Assembly (NCBI GenBank): GCA_002841765.1
Contig: PHAV01000014.1
Coordinates: forward strand, 1 to 64,000
DNA: 64,000 bases
Reading direction: 5' to 3'
Source: Deltaproteobacteria bacterium HGW-Deltaproteobacteria-4
Lineage (GTDB): Bacteria > Desulfobacterota > Desulfuromonadia > Desulfuromonadales > UBA2197
Positions within the stretch are counted from its first letter, which is position 1, and every line of letters starts with the position of its first letter. This document shows positions 1 through 9,810 of this stretch, piece by piece. Under the pieces are notes generated by a model, which was given only the letters and a program-made list of their open reading frames with translations, searched no databases and had not been told where the DNA came from. The position numbers and the translations under genes are program-made.

Positions 1-90
1 GCCGATAGAGGACTTTCACCACCAAGTCGCGATTCAGCCACCATAGCTGAATCGATGGCGCTTACACGCCACGCGCCCTGCCGGGCGCAC
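1..90 (-). mobile_element. 5' end of a group IIC-like self-splicing intron, cut by the window edge
   Basis: Read on the minus strand from position 90, the sequence opens GTGCGCCCGGCAGGG, the classic 5' end of bacterial group II introns (GTGYGCCCGGCA), and further on has GGTGGTGAAAGTCC, the domain I segment usually found about 60-80 bases in. It begins 4 bases after the T-tract of an intrinsic terminator. Insertion directly behind terminator hairpins is the known habit of group IIC introns. The ribozyme body and any reverse transcriptase/maturase would lie outside the window, so the class and integrity cannot be judged. Confidence 0.68.
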
Positions 91-93
91 CAA

Positions 94-126
94 GAAAAAG
101 AGGCGGCCACCAATCGGTAGCCGCCC
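94..126 (-). terminator. Intrinsic terminator of the collagen-like gene
   Basis: On the minus strand a 10-bp stem (GGCGGCTACC pairing with GGTGGCCGCC, one G-T pair) with a 4-base loop is followed by TTTTTCTTG. It lies about 50 bases past the stop codon of the collagen-like gene and directly before the intron 5' end. Confidence 0.85.
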
Positions 127-138
127 CTTCTCTCTACG

Positions 139-180
139 TTTCACGGTTCACCATTCACGGTTCACCATTCACGGTTCACC
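139..180. repeat. Short tandem repeat, 14-bp unit TTCACGGTTCACCA
   Basis: About three copies of a 14-bp unit, ending over the stop codon of the collagen-like gene. It is related in sequence to the 7-bp TTCACCG tandem array at 11530-11615. Confidence 0.8.
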
Positions 181-3100
181 AGAGCAGTTTCTTCCATTGC
201 AGTACACCTTCCACCTTGGCGCAGACTTCGACTGTATCATCTGCTGCGCCTTGCGTGACCCAGATAGTGCCGCGGGTGGTGGGCGTAGCGTCATCACACG
301 TCGGTTTGGCGGCAACGGTATTGAGACGGACGCCGCCGGCTACCTCGAGTCTTTGGGAAGGCGCGGTGGTGCCTATACCAACGTTACCGTCATTTTTTAC
401 CACCAACCTCTCGGCTCTATTACTTGGAGCACTTCCTGTTACAATTGAGAAGCGTTGTGGCACAGAACCGGCACTAACGGTGCCGTCAACAAAAACTTCC
501 ATCAAAGCACCCGACTGAAAAGCTGTGCCATCATGTCCGGCAAAAGCAAGTGTGCCAAGTTTATCCCCTGTTTGCACCGCCAGAGGAATTGAAGCAGTGC
601 CTCGGCTGCGATTACCAACAAATACTGGTCGTTGACCGCTAACATCGCCATGCATCTGGAGCGTAAGGCTAGGCTGGCTCGCCGCACCAAGAATATTCAT
701 AATGCCATTTGATGTCATGGAGTAGGCATTATTCCCCGCACTATCCTTTACTGCCAGTTTAATAGCGCCTGCAGTTTCTGTTGCACCCTGCTGAACAGTC
801 AGAACTGCTCCATTTGTCTGCGTTGCAATCTTGCTAAGAATGCTGGACTGGGTTTCAGTCTCTGAAGCTGGCAGTTGTGTGGCGGGTACTTTACCTGTAG
901 CATCAAGGGCTGCATAGCCATTAGCAATGCCTTTGTTTATTTCATTTTCCGGGGTGAATCCAAGAACATTCTGCTTAGCATTAAGGGAGCTTTGCAGATC
1001 AGTCTGATTGCTGATAGTCCCGGTTATGCTACCCCATGACCCACCTGTAGGGAGGTTGGTGAGTTGAGAACCATCACCAATAAAAGCAGTAGCTTTTATA
1101 TTCCCGTTAACTTCAAGCTTTTGAGTTGGGGCGGTTGTCCCGATGCCGATATTACCATCGTTTTTAACCACCAACCTCTCTGCTCTATTGCTCATACTAC
1201 TTCCCGTTACAATTGAAAGTCTAGTCGGCACCACGCCGCCAGATACTGCACCATCAACGAAGCCCTCTATCAATGCACCACTCTGCTGAGCTCCTCCATC
1301 GTAGCCACTGAAAGCAAAGGTTCCCAGTTTATCGTTTAGTTGAACAACTGTTGGACTTGTTACCGTCCCTCTTGAACGCTCAAGCCCGTATACCGGTCTG
1401 ACTCCTGGTGTGTCGGAAAATGCCTTGCTGTAATAATAGCCATAACTAGTGACTGTCCCTCCTGAATTTATATTTAGTTTTGATATTCCGGTTGCATCTT
1501 TAATATCGAACTTTAAAGCGCTTGCCGCTTCGGTCGCACCCTGCCGCACCGTCAGCACCATCCCATCAGCCTGCTGCGCCAATTTGCCGAGGATATCCGC
1601 CTGAGTATCCGGCGAACCAGCCGGGCCCTGGGGTCCGGTCAGACCCGTCGAACCCTGGGGGCCTTCCGGCCCGGTCAAACCAATGGGGCCTTGCAAGCCT
1701 TGCGGTCCGATTGCACCATCAGCACCCGTCAAACCTTGCGGGCCTTGTGGGCCCATCGGCCCCTCAGGTCCAGTCGCACCGACTGCACCGTCAACGCCAT
1801 TGATACCGTCAACGCCGTTAGCGCCGGCAACACCCTGAATCCCCTGCTCACCTTGAGGACCAGCAATGCCCTGAATGCCCTGCTCACCTTGCGGCCCGGC
1901 AGGCCCGGTTGCACCGTCAGCTCCGGCAGGACCTACTGCGCCGTCAACACCGTTAGTACCGGCCAAACCTTGCGGCCCCATCGGGCCAACTTCACCTTGC
2001 GGACCGGCAGCACCATCAACTCCATTGGTGCCATCAACACCGGCAATGCCCTGGATCCCCTGCTCGCCTTGAGGCCCGGCAGGACCAGTTGCTCCGGCAG
2101 CACCATCAGCACCAGCCAAACCTTGCGGGCCCATCGGGCCAACTTCGCCTTGAGGTCCGGTCAAACCAATCGGACCTTGCGGACCAACTGCTCCGTCAAC
2201 GCCATTGAGGCCATCGGCACCGGCGACACCTTGGATGCCTTGTTCACCTTGCGGCCCGGCAGGACCAGTCGCGCCAGTGGAACCAGTCAAGCCTTGCTCG
2301 CCCTGCAGTCCCTGTAGCCCTTGCGGCCCGGCAGGCCCGGTTGCACCGTCAGCTCCGGCAGGACCGACTGCGCCGTCGACACCGTTAGTACCGGCCAAAC
2401 CTTGCGGGCCCATCGGGCCAACTTCACCTTGCGGACCGATAGCACCATCAACTCCATTGGTGCCATCAACACCGGCAATGCCCTGGATCCCCTGCTCACC
2501 TTGAGGACCAGCAGGACCAGTTGCGCCCGTTGCGCCGTCAGCACCGGCAACGCCTTGCGGACCGACTGCACCGTCAACTCCATTGATGCCATCAGAACCA
2601 GCAACGCCCTGAATTCCTTGCTCGCCCTGCGGCCCGGTCAAACCAATCGGACCCTGCGGACCGACTGCTCCGTCAACGCCATTGATGCCGTCAACGCCGG
2701 CAATACCTTGGATTCCTTGCTCGCCTTGCGGCCCGGCAGGACCAGTTGCGCCCGTTGCGCCGTCAGCACCATCGACTCCGGCAGCGCCGGTCAAACCGAT
2801 AGGTCCGATGGGACCAGTTTCACCTTGAAGACCCTGGAGACCTTGATCTCCGGTATCGCCCTTGGGCCCGGTAGCGCCGATCAAGCCCTGCTCGCCTTGC
2901 GGACCAGCAGGCCCGGTTGCGCCCGTTGCACCAGCAGGTCCTACTTCTCCGTCGACACCATCAGCACCAGCCAAACCTTGCGGGCCAATCGGCCCGGCAA
3001 CGCCCTGGATACCTTGCTCACCTTGCGGCCCGGCGGGGCCCATTGCACCGTCAGCTCCGGCAGCACCCGTCAAGCCGATTGGACCTTGCGGACCGACCTC

Positions 3101-4279
3101 ACCTTGAATACCTTGGGGACCAGTTGCTCCGTCAAGTCCGTTAGTACCGGCAACGCCTTGAACCATCAGCACCAGCCAAACCTTGCGGGCCAATCGGGCC
3201 GGCAACGCCTTGGATGCCCTGCTCACCTTGCGGACCCATCGGGCCAACTTCGCCTTGAGGTCCGGTAGCGCCGTCAACTCCATTGGTGCCATCAACACCG
3301 GCAACACCTTGGATCCCCTGCTCGCCTTGAGGCCCGGCAGGACCAGTTGCGCCTGTCGCACCATCAGCACCAGCAGGTCCTACTGCGCCGTCGACACCGT
3401 TAGTACCGGCCACACCTTGCGGGCCCATCGGGCCAACTTCGCCTTGCGGTCCGGCAGCACCATCAAGGCCGTTAGCACCAGCGGCACCCGTCAAGCCGAT
3501 TGGACCTTGAGGGCCAACCTCACCTTGAATACCTTGGGGCCCAGTTGCTCCGTCAAGTCCGTTGGTACCGGCAACACCCTGGATACCTTGCTCACCTTGC
3601 GGCCCGGAGGGGCCCATTGCACCATCGGCTCCGGCAGCACCATCAAGGCCGTTCGCACCAGCGGCACCCGTCAAGCCGATTGGACCTTGGCGCCTGTCAA
3701 ACCAGTCAATCCTTGCGGGCCTTCCGGACCAGTGGCGCCGGTCAAACCTTGCAGTCCTTGTGGCCCAATCGGACCCTGGGGACCTTCAGCGCCGTCGACG
3801 CCATTGATGCCATCAGCACCGGCGGCACCTTGGATACCCTGCTCACCCTGAAGACCTTGAATCCCCTGAACGCCCTGCGGCCCCTGCGCACCATCACACA
3901 CAAAGCTGACAGCATTGACGAATTCCGCTCCGTCCATCACGCCATTGCGATTATCATCGAGAAAAAATTCGAGCTTCTTTCCGCCGTTGGCACAGTTAGC
4001 GCCGACCAGCTCACTGCTGATCGTCACCAGGGCATTGCTGCCGTCGAGGCCGGGCGGAATCGAGAGATTGGTCAATCCCGCACCGTCGCCACTGTAACTG
4101 GTGGCCGTCACGGCGCCGAGATCGCTGACCTTGAAGGTAATGGCTCCGATATCGTTTTTGACCCAGAACCGATCGACCGCAAAAGAGACCGACGGTGACA
4201 GCAGGACGGCAGCAGCAATGATGGCCGTGGCCTGGCAAAGTGGTTCCAACCTGCCGCGCATTTTCTTGTTCCTCTTCAT
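176..4279 (-). pseudogene. Collagen-like (Gly-X-Y) surface protein, reading frame broken twice
   Basis: The start at 4279 follows GAGGAG at good spacing. The N-terminus is a signal peptide (about residues 1-34), then an Asp/Asn-rich segment bounded by Cys96 and Cys128, of the kind that often precedes bacterial collagen repeats, then Gly-X-Y triplets from residue 130. The frame is lost near 3690 (one base short relative to the repeat) and again near 3163; the three frames together run on to 176. The C-terminal 480 or so residues are not collagen: a module of about 150 residues occurs twice, each copy ending in a GIGTTAP..LEV motif like that of phage tail-fibre and other trimeric adhesin stalks. 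A secreted trimeric filament is likely. Both breaks lie in near-identical repeats, so sequencing or assembly error, real decay or phase variation are all possible. Open pieces: 3671-4279, 3141-3674 and the frame ending at 176. Confidence 0.75.
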
Positions 4280-4372
4280 CTGATTCTCCTCATCAATTTA
4301 TTGAGACCACAACATTCTCAAAGTTTGTTTCATTCCCTTGTCCCGCAGCACGCGTCGTGCGTGCGCGGGCCG

Positions 4373-7300
4373 CTATTCGATCCCGAGATTCTGCACTTCG
4401 AGGCCGCCATCACTGACTTCAAGATTCCCCTTGAGGATGGTGGCACCGGTCTGGCTGCTGAACAGGGAATCGTAGCCGCCCTCCAGAACGACCTCCTTGT
4501 TCATATCGCAAGCAAGGTCTTCGACAAAGTTTCTGGCCTGAGCCTGCACCGGGGCTCCCGGTCCCGAGACGTCATAGGCCCCCTGAAGCGTACCGATGTA
4601 GACACCGGCAACGCGAACATAGGAAGCAAAGAAGGCCTCGATGGTGTGATTGGCGTCGAGGTTTTCAAAGGTGTAGCTAATGACCGGACCTTGGGGGACG
4701 CCGTCGACCAGGACATTGGCGACATGCAGACCGGGATCAGGGGTGATGGTAAAGGTCTGGCTGGCGCCGGGCGGGAGGGCGGTGGAGCCGCTCGGATCGA
4801 TGCTCCCCTGATTGCCGGCCGAAGCGTCGATGACGTAAAGGATCGTTTCGGTGGAGCCGACCAGTGCGACCTCCTTGATCGGGGTGTAGGAGTCGTTGGA
4901 CGGAATCCGCAGGCTGCCGGTCAAGGTGCCGTTGATGGTCGGCGCAAATGTGACGGTGATGGTGCACTTGTTGGCGGGAAGGCTGGCATCGGCGACCAGA
5001 GTGGCGTTACTGCAATTGTCGTTGCTGACACTGAACTGGGCAGCGTCGGCACCGTTGAGTACGATGCTGCCGATTTTGAGCGGCACCTTGCCGACGTTGC
5101 TGACCGTCACCAGCTTGGAGGACTCCTGCCCGGACACCACGTAACCGAAGTTGACCGACGCCGGAGTATTGATGACCGGGATCTGTTTGATCGCCACCTT
5201 GAGAGAGGTGCGGGAAGCGTCGTAATAAGCGATGCTGACATTGTGATGGTCATCGACCATCAGGGTGGCATAGCGGCCGACGTCGCTCCCCGAGGCTTCT
5301 CCGGTCGCCCAGACCGGGGTCGGGATAGACCAGCTGCCACTGGCGGTGCGCTGGGCATACATGACCGTACCGATGCCGTTGCCGTTGTTGCTGTAGTACG
5401 CGAGGTGAACGATATCGAGGCCGTTGGCTTCGATGGAGGTGAAGGCTCCGGCCGTACCGCAGGGGCCGAAGTCGTAAGGGGTACTCCAGACCCGGGCGCC
5501 ATTGACCAGCGCGCCATTCAGATACTTGACCCGGCCGGCCTGGACGTAGGCGACGTGCAGGGTATCCTGCGAATCGATGGTGATCGACGGGTCGGAGACA
5601 AACGCATTCACCAGCGCACTGACCTGGAAGTTGGTGGCCTGGGGCGTGGTGTTGGTGCCGTACATGAGGGTGCCGTTGGGGTTGTAGTAGACGACATGGA
5701 TGTTGCCGAGGGAGTCAAGGACCAGGTCGCTCTGTTTACCGGCGCCGGCCAGCTGGTTGTCGCTTTCGAATTCGTAGTAGTACATGTCGCGTTCGTTGGC
5801 GTACCACAGGTTGTTGCCGTCGGTGTAGCTGATGAAGGTCTTCCCCTGATACTGGGTGGCGCCGGTGAAGGTATCTTCGGTGACTGCGCCCATCGGGAAG
5901 GGGGTGGGTGGGCCGGCCACGGGTTGCAGCTGCCAGGCGCCCTCGGCCGTGCGCCAGCGCGCTGCCGAATAGCCGTAGACCTGGGTCGCGGCATCCTGGG
6001 TGTAGGCCATGAAGCGCGGACCGATCCCCTCGCTGTAGACGGTGGCGGTACCGGCGGTGACGAAGTTGCTCCCCGTCGGGGCCGGGACAATGACCGGCGT
6101 GCTCCAGGAACCGGAGCTGTTGGTGACATATTTGAAGAGCGGCGCCGGGTTAAGGGGACTGGTGTCCATGTAGCCGACATAGAGCTTGCCGGCCTCGTCG
6201 CGGGCGATGGAGCAGTACTTGCCGGTATCGACGCCGCTGACGTTGTCGACCTCGTTGATCACCCAGGTGGCGACCGGGGCGACCGGGGTAAAGGCGACGG
6301 CGATACTTTGATTGGCGTTCACCTCGACAAAGGTGTAGGAGGTCAGGGTGCCGACAGAGACGCCGTTGACCGTCACTCCGCCGATCAGGAAGCCGGGATC
6401 GGGAGTGATGGTGAAGGTCTGGTTGCTGCCGCCGGCGGCAGTGACCGCCCCGGCGGGGGTGATGGCGCCACCGATAGTCGCGGAGGCGTTGACGGTGAAG
6501 CTGTCGGCCGGCGAGTAGCTCATGCCGCGCAGATCCACCGCCCGGGTCGCTGTAGCCGGATCGTTGGAGACGATGTTGAGACTGGCCGTTTTCGTCCCCA
6601 GGGCGGTGGGGATGAAGCGCACCGTCACGCTGCAGCCGGCGGTGCCGGCGGCGATGCTCAGGCCGCTGGTGCAGGTGTTGGCGGTGATGGCGAACTCGGC
6701 GGCGTTGGCGCCGCTCAGGGTCGGGATGCCGGAGAGGAGCAGGTTGCTCCCCCCCTTGTTGGTCACCGTCACCGTCTTGGTCAGGGAGGCGTAGGGTTGC
6801 ACGTTGCCATAGTAGACCGGGGCCGGCGAGACATTGATCGCCGGGGTCACCTTCCTGGCCACGCACAGTTTCGAGCGGAAGACATCGTAATAGGCGATGC
6901 TGATGTTGTTGTTCGGCCCGACCACCACGGTGGCGTACTGGCCGATATCCTTGCTGACCTGGTCGGCGGGCGGGACGTCTTCCGCCGCGGACCAGACACC
7001 CGCCGGCGTCCGGGACATGTAGCGGAGGAACGATTTGCCGTTGGCCTGGGCGTTGTTGTAGTAATAGGCCAGATGCAGGCTGCCGCCGCTGTCCGCCTTG
7101 AGAGAGAGGTGCCCGCCGATGCTGCCGACGGAGCTGATGTTCACCGGAGTGCTCCAGGCGCCGCCGGAGGGCTTGTTCATATACCAGATATTGTTGATCG
7201 GCCCGAGGTAGGTGACGTGCAGGCGGTTGCTGGCGTCGATGGCGATGACCGGGTTGCGGGTCACGCCGCTCACCAGGGTCACGGGGGCCGTGTTGTTCAG

Positions 7301-8014
7301 CGCGTACTGGAGCCCTGCATTGGGATCGTAGAAGACAATATGGCCAGCGCCATTGCTGTCGATGCCGAGATCGCTCTGGTTAACGGTACCGGTCCCCGTA
7401 AAGGGGTAATAGTAGTAGTCGCGCTCGTTGGCATACCAGAGCTTTTCACCGTCGGAAAAGGTGATGAAGGAGAACCCCTGGTGCTGGACGGCGCCGGTTC
7501 TGGTCGCATCGCTGATAGCGGTGATCGGCATCTGGTCGCCGCCGCCCATCGCCGCCGGCCATTTGCCGCCGGCGATGTCCTGCAGCTGCCAGCCGTCGCC
7601 GAGAATCTTGCGCACCGCCTGGTACTTGAACTGACCGGTGGCCTGATTCTGGGAGTAGGCCATGATGCGCGGCCCGGCCGGGGTGTAGACCGTGGCGGTG
7701 CTGGCCAGCTTGACGTCGTTGATGTAGGGCTGCAGGCTCTCGATGGTGAAGTTCTTCCAGCTTGCCCCTCCGGCGTTATTGGCGTACTTGAGGACCGGGA
7801 AGACCGAGTTGGTGTCGAGGTAGCCGATGTGCAGGCTGCCATCCGGGGCGACGGCCATGGAGGCGTATTTGCCGGAGATGTTGGTCGAGTTGTCGACCGT
7901 TGTGGAATCCCAGCTCGCGGCTGTCGCCCCTGCCGCCGTCAGCCAGAGAATGGCTGCGAGCAACAAAGGGAGCGCCCTGGTGACTCTCCTGAAAATTCGT
8001 GGTGCAGTTATCAC
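4373..8014 (-). CDS. Large secreted protein with duplicated propeller-like, choice-of-anchor D and InlB-type modules
   Basis: The GTG at 8014 is chosen because AAAGGAGG lies 6 bases upstream and the product then starts with a signal peptide (hydrophobic stretch, cleavage near ATAAS). The 1213-residue protein is an internal duplication: a 360-residue segment rich in short beta-repeats of sialidase/propeller type (about 30-390), an ASPM-SPD-2-Hydin-like choice-of-anchor D domain (390-498) and an InlB B-repeat-like domain (505-575); then the same three in order (578-938, 946-1051, 1060-1130). A C-terminal 80 residues with EGGYDS and repeated Gly turns follow, a tail common in deltaproteobacterial surface proteins. 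No enzyme active site was recognised. Probably exported and extracellular. The gene lies 93 bases upstream of the collagen-like gene on the same strand. Confidence 0.8.
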   Translation of the reverse strand: MITAPRIFRRVTRALPLLLAAILWLTAAGATAASWDSTTVDNSTNISGKYASMAVAPDGSLHIGYLDTNSVFPVLKYANNAGGASWKNFTIESLQPYINDVKLASTATVYTPAGPRIMAYSQNQATGQFKYQAVRKILGDGWQLQDIAGGKWPAAMGGGDQMPITAISDATRTGAVQHQGFSFITFSDGEKLWYANERDYYYYPFTGTGTVNQSDLGIDSNGAGHIVFYDPNAGLQYALNNTAPVTLVSGVTRNPVIAIDASNRLHVTYLGPINNIWYMNKPSGGAWSTPVNISSVGSIGGHLSLKADSGGSLHLAYYYNNAQANGKSFLRYMSRTPAGVWSAAEDVPPADQVSKDIGQYATVVVGPNNNISIAYYDVFRSKLCVARKVTPAINVSPAPVYYGNVQPYASLTKTVTVTNKGGSNLLLSGIPTLSGANAAEFAITANTCTSGLSIAAGTAGCSVTVRFIPTALGTKTASLNIVSNDPATATRAVDLRGMSYSPADSFTVNASATIGGAITPAGAVTAAGGSNQTFTITPDPGFLIGGVTVNGVSVGTLTSYTFVEVNANQSIAVAFTPVAPVATWVINEVDNVSGVDTGKYCSIARDEAGKLYVGYMDTSPLNPAPLFKYVTNSSGSWSTPVIVPAPTGSNFVTAGTATVYSEGIGPRFMAYTQDAATQVYGYSAARWRTAEGAWQLQPVAGPPTPFPMGAVTEDTFTGATQYQGKTFISYTDGNNLWYANERDMYYYEFESDNQLAGAGKQSDLVLDSLGNIHVVYYNPNGTLMYGTNTTPQATNFQVSALVNAFVSDPSITIDSQDTLHVAYVQAGRVKYLNGALVNGARVWSTPYDFGPCGTAGAFTSIEANGLDIVHLAYYSNNGNGIGTVMYAQRTASGSWSIPTPVWATGEASGSDVGRYATLMVDDHHNVSIAYYDASRTSLKVAIKQIPVINTPASVNFGYVVSGQESSKLVTVSNVGKVPLKIGSIVLNGADAAQFSVSNDNCSNATLVADASLPANKCTITVTFAPTINGTLTGSLRIPSNDSYTPIKEVALVGSTETILYVIDASAGNQGSIDPSGSTALPPGASQTFTITPDPGLHVANVLVDGVPQGPVISYTFENLDANHTIEAFFASYVRVAGVYIGTLQGAYDVSGPGAPVQAQARNFVEDLACDMNKEVVLEGGYDSLFSSQTGATILKGNLEVSDGGLEVQNLGIE

Positions 8015-8113
8015 GAGGTTCCTCCTTTCCCAAAGTCGCACTGGGTCGATCCGTACAACGAAAAAAATTTTCTTTTCACTTTGTCCTCCCGGGAATGAAT
8101 TCCAACCTGTTTA

Positions 8114-8440
8114 TCAACCAGCCGGAATCAGTTTGAATTTCCGATCAAATCTTATCGCCATCCCCTGCTGGTCGCTGCGCAGAACCGTACCGGAGATATT
8201 GAGCTGAGCCCCCTGCTCCTCCTGCGCCGCCGGCACTCCGTGCAGCGGCAGATGAATATGAAGCCGGGTGCGCGTCCCTTGCGGCAGGAGCGCAGCGCCC
8301 AGAAAATAGGCGCCGCCGCTGGAGATATCCCGGGTTTGCAAGTAAAGTACTTCTGCCTCCCGACCGGGCACACGCGCCTCGATCGTTGCGAAAGCTTGTA
8401 GTTCGAACCGTTCCAAACGTCTGCGCTCCTTACCTGTCAT
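8114..8440 (-). CDS. PilZ-domain protein (c-di-GMP binding)
   Basis: A 108-residue single-domain protein. The N-terminal RRRLERF fits the RxxxR half of the PilZ c-di-GMP site, and DISSGGAYF at about residues 38-46 fits the D/NxSxxG half. Such proteins change partner activity when they bind c-di-GMP. No partner domain is fused. It lies between the large secreted protein and a LuxR-type regulator, so a role in surface or matrix control is an inference from context only. Confidence 0.82.
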   Translation of the reverse strand: MTGKERRRLERFELQAFATIEARVPGREAEVLYLQTRDISSGGAYFLGAALLPQGTRTRLHIHLPLHGVPAAQEEQGAQLNISGTVLRSDQQGMAIRFDRKFKLIPAG

Positions 8441-8845
8441 TGCGTCCTTTCACTCTTTCCCCCTCAAAAGAGAACCTGAAGTTGCTGATCCGCAGCCAGG
8501 GCCTTGCCAGGGAAGGCTCTTTAACCGGGAAAAGTGGATAAACGAATTTTGTCGACGGATATTTCCTGTGTGTCTCCAACTAACAGGGGTAGCGTGAAGA
8601 GGACCCCTGATCCGGAACAACAGACAAATAGGATGGTGGTTACTTTAAACTAATGTTGGAAAAGAGCTATGCGGCAAAAGTACCAATTGTTTTCGTATTT
8701 TTTACGGGGAGGAGGTACGAAAGGAGCATGAGGTATGGGGGGGGAGAGTATGAGGAAGACTAATACTTTTTTCGTACGATGACGGCGCAACTCCCCTGAC
8801 TGCCAGCGGGACCGGCCGGCAACTCCCGGCGTGACGGGGGGGATG
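8441..8845. other. Intergenic region without a recognised gene
   Basis: About 400 bases between the PilZ gene and the LuxR-type gene. No convincing reading frame, terminator or repeat was seen. It should hold the promoter of the PilZ gene, but no clear sigma-70 or sigma-54 site stands out. Confidence 0.5.
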
Positions 8846-9493
8846 CTACAGGTTCTTCGCCGCCCAGAGCGCGGCCTGGAGGCGGTTGGTCACTTTGATT
8901 TTCTTGAAGATGTTGTAGACGTGAGTTTTGACGGTGTGGGTGCTGATGCAGAATTTTTCGGCGATATTTTCGTTCCTGGCGCCCTTGGCGACCATCACCA
9001 TGATCACCCTTTCTCTTTCCGTCAACAGCGCACAGTCCTTCTCGCGGTGCGGATGCGGCGCAGATTGATCCAGGAGGCACTGGCTCATCTTTTTACGGGA
9101 AAGCCAAAGCTCCCCCTCAAACATGGCGCGGATCCCCTTAAGGAGACTTTCCACCGGATCATTTTCATAAAAAAAGCCCCGGACACCGTTGCCCAGAGCT
9201 TCACTCTCAATCTCTATGTCTTCAGCCACGTTGAAAAGGGCGAGGCGGGATCCGGAACAGAGGCCTCTGGTTTGCGGCAGAAGGCGGGAAATTTCTTCCC
9301 GGTCGTGAAACAGACAGTCGCAGAGGACCAGTTTCGGTGGTGAATTTTCACGCCCGTCGTCAAGCGGAATCCGCGTCATGGCGGTGTGGGCAAAACAGTT
9401 TAATCCCAAATTCCCCTGAAGATAAAAGACCATCATGGAATTGTGGAATGTGCGTGGGCCGACAATGTGGACGGCACCTCCCTCGGTCTTCAT
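8846..9493 (-). CDS. LuxR/CsgD-like transcriptional regulator
   Basis: The ATG at 9493 has AGGAGGA 8 bases upstream; a longer in-frame start at 9574 lacks this. The 215-residue product has a C-terminal LuxR helix-turn-helix (LTERERVIMVM to HTVKTHVYNIFKKI, about residues 148-205). The N-terminal 130 residues resemble a receiver-like fold but without a clear phospho-acceptor Asp pocket. Size and layout match CsgD (about 216 residues), the master regulator of curli and matrix in enterics. Control of the neighbouring surface-protein genes is plausible but not shown. Confidence 0.75.
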   Translation of the reverse strand: MKTEGGAVHIVGPRTFHNSMMVFYLQGNLGLNCFAHTAMTRIPLDDGRENSPPKLVLCDCLFHDREEISRLLPQTRGLCSGSRLALFNVAEDIEIESEALGNGVRGFFYENDPVESLLKGIRAMFEGELWLSRKKMSQCLLDQSAPHPHREKDCALLTERERVIMVMVAKGARNENIAEKFCISTHTVKTHVYNIFKKIKVTNRLQAALWAAKNL

Positions 9494-9589
9494 GATGCTG
9501 TTCCTCCTGCAAAACACATGTCCAACACCCGCATCTCCCCACAGGGAGAAGAAGGGATCGGCAGAAAATTTCATTTTTCAATGGTTAAA

Positions 9590-9619
9590 TTGTTTATATT
9601 GACTTCTGTTAATTGTCAA
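9590..9619 (-). promoter_or_regulatory. Sigma-70-type promoter for the LuxR/CsgD-like gene
   Basis: On the minus strand TTGACA (9619-9614) is followed after 16 bases by TATAAA (9597-9592), or after 18 bases by TAAACA. It lies about 100 bases before the chosen start codon. A short inverted repeat, TTGAC-N11-GTCAA, overlaps the -35 box and could be an operator. Confidence 0.6.
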
Positions 9620-9694
9620 TACAAAAAAGTTGAGGGGCCGTGAGGCGTGAATCGGGAATTGGAAGACCTTGAAATCTGAATCGGCAGTTCATTT

Positions 9695-9801
9695 ACCGCA
9701 AAGGCGCAAAGGTCGCAAAGAAATTCGAGCAGGCATAAAAGGCAACTGATTAGCGTCAATTTTCCGAATAACAATCTCCCCCTTTGCTAAAGGGGGAGGA
9801 G
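9695..9801. repeat. Intergenic repeat remnants (CGCAAAGG run and CTCCCCCTTT hairpin)
   Basis: A run of degenerate CGCAAAGG units (about 9697-9722) is followed by the hairpin CTCCCCCTTT-gct-AAAGGGGGAG (about 9775-9797). The hairpin follows the stop of the AbiEii gene on the minus strand, with only a weak T-rich tail. The rest of the 9494-9810 gap contains nothing else recognisable apart from the promoter. Confidence 0.55.
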
Positions 9802-9810
9802 CGCAAGATA

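Noticed and set aside
1522-3851. Several plus-strand and alternative-frame ORFs across the collagen region
   Set aside because: They are frame shadows of Gly-X-Y repeats (Ala/Pro/Ser or Thr/Leu/Arg rich) without any domain.
4301-8098. Open reading frame of about 1265 codons on the plus strand opposite the large secreted protein
   Set aside because: Low-complexity Gly/Asp/Arg/Val translation typical of antisense to GC-rich genes; the minus strand has a signal peptide, known domains and a good ribosome site.
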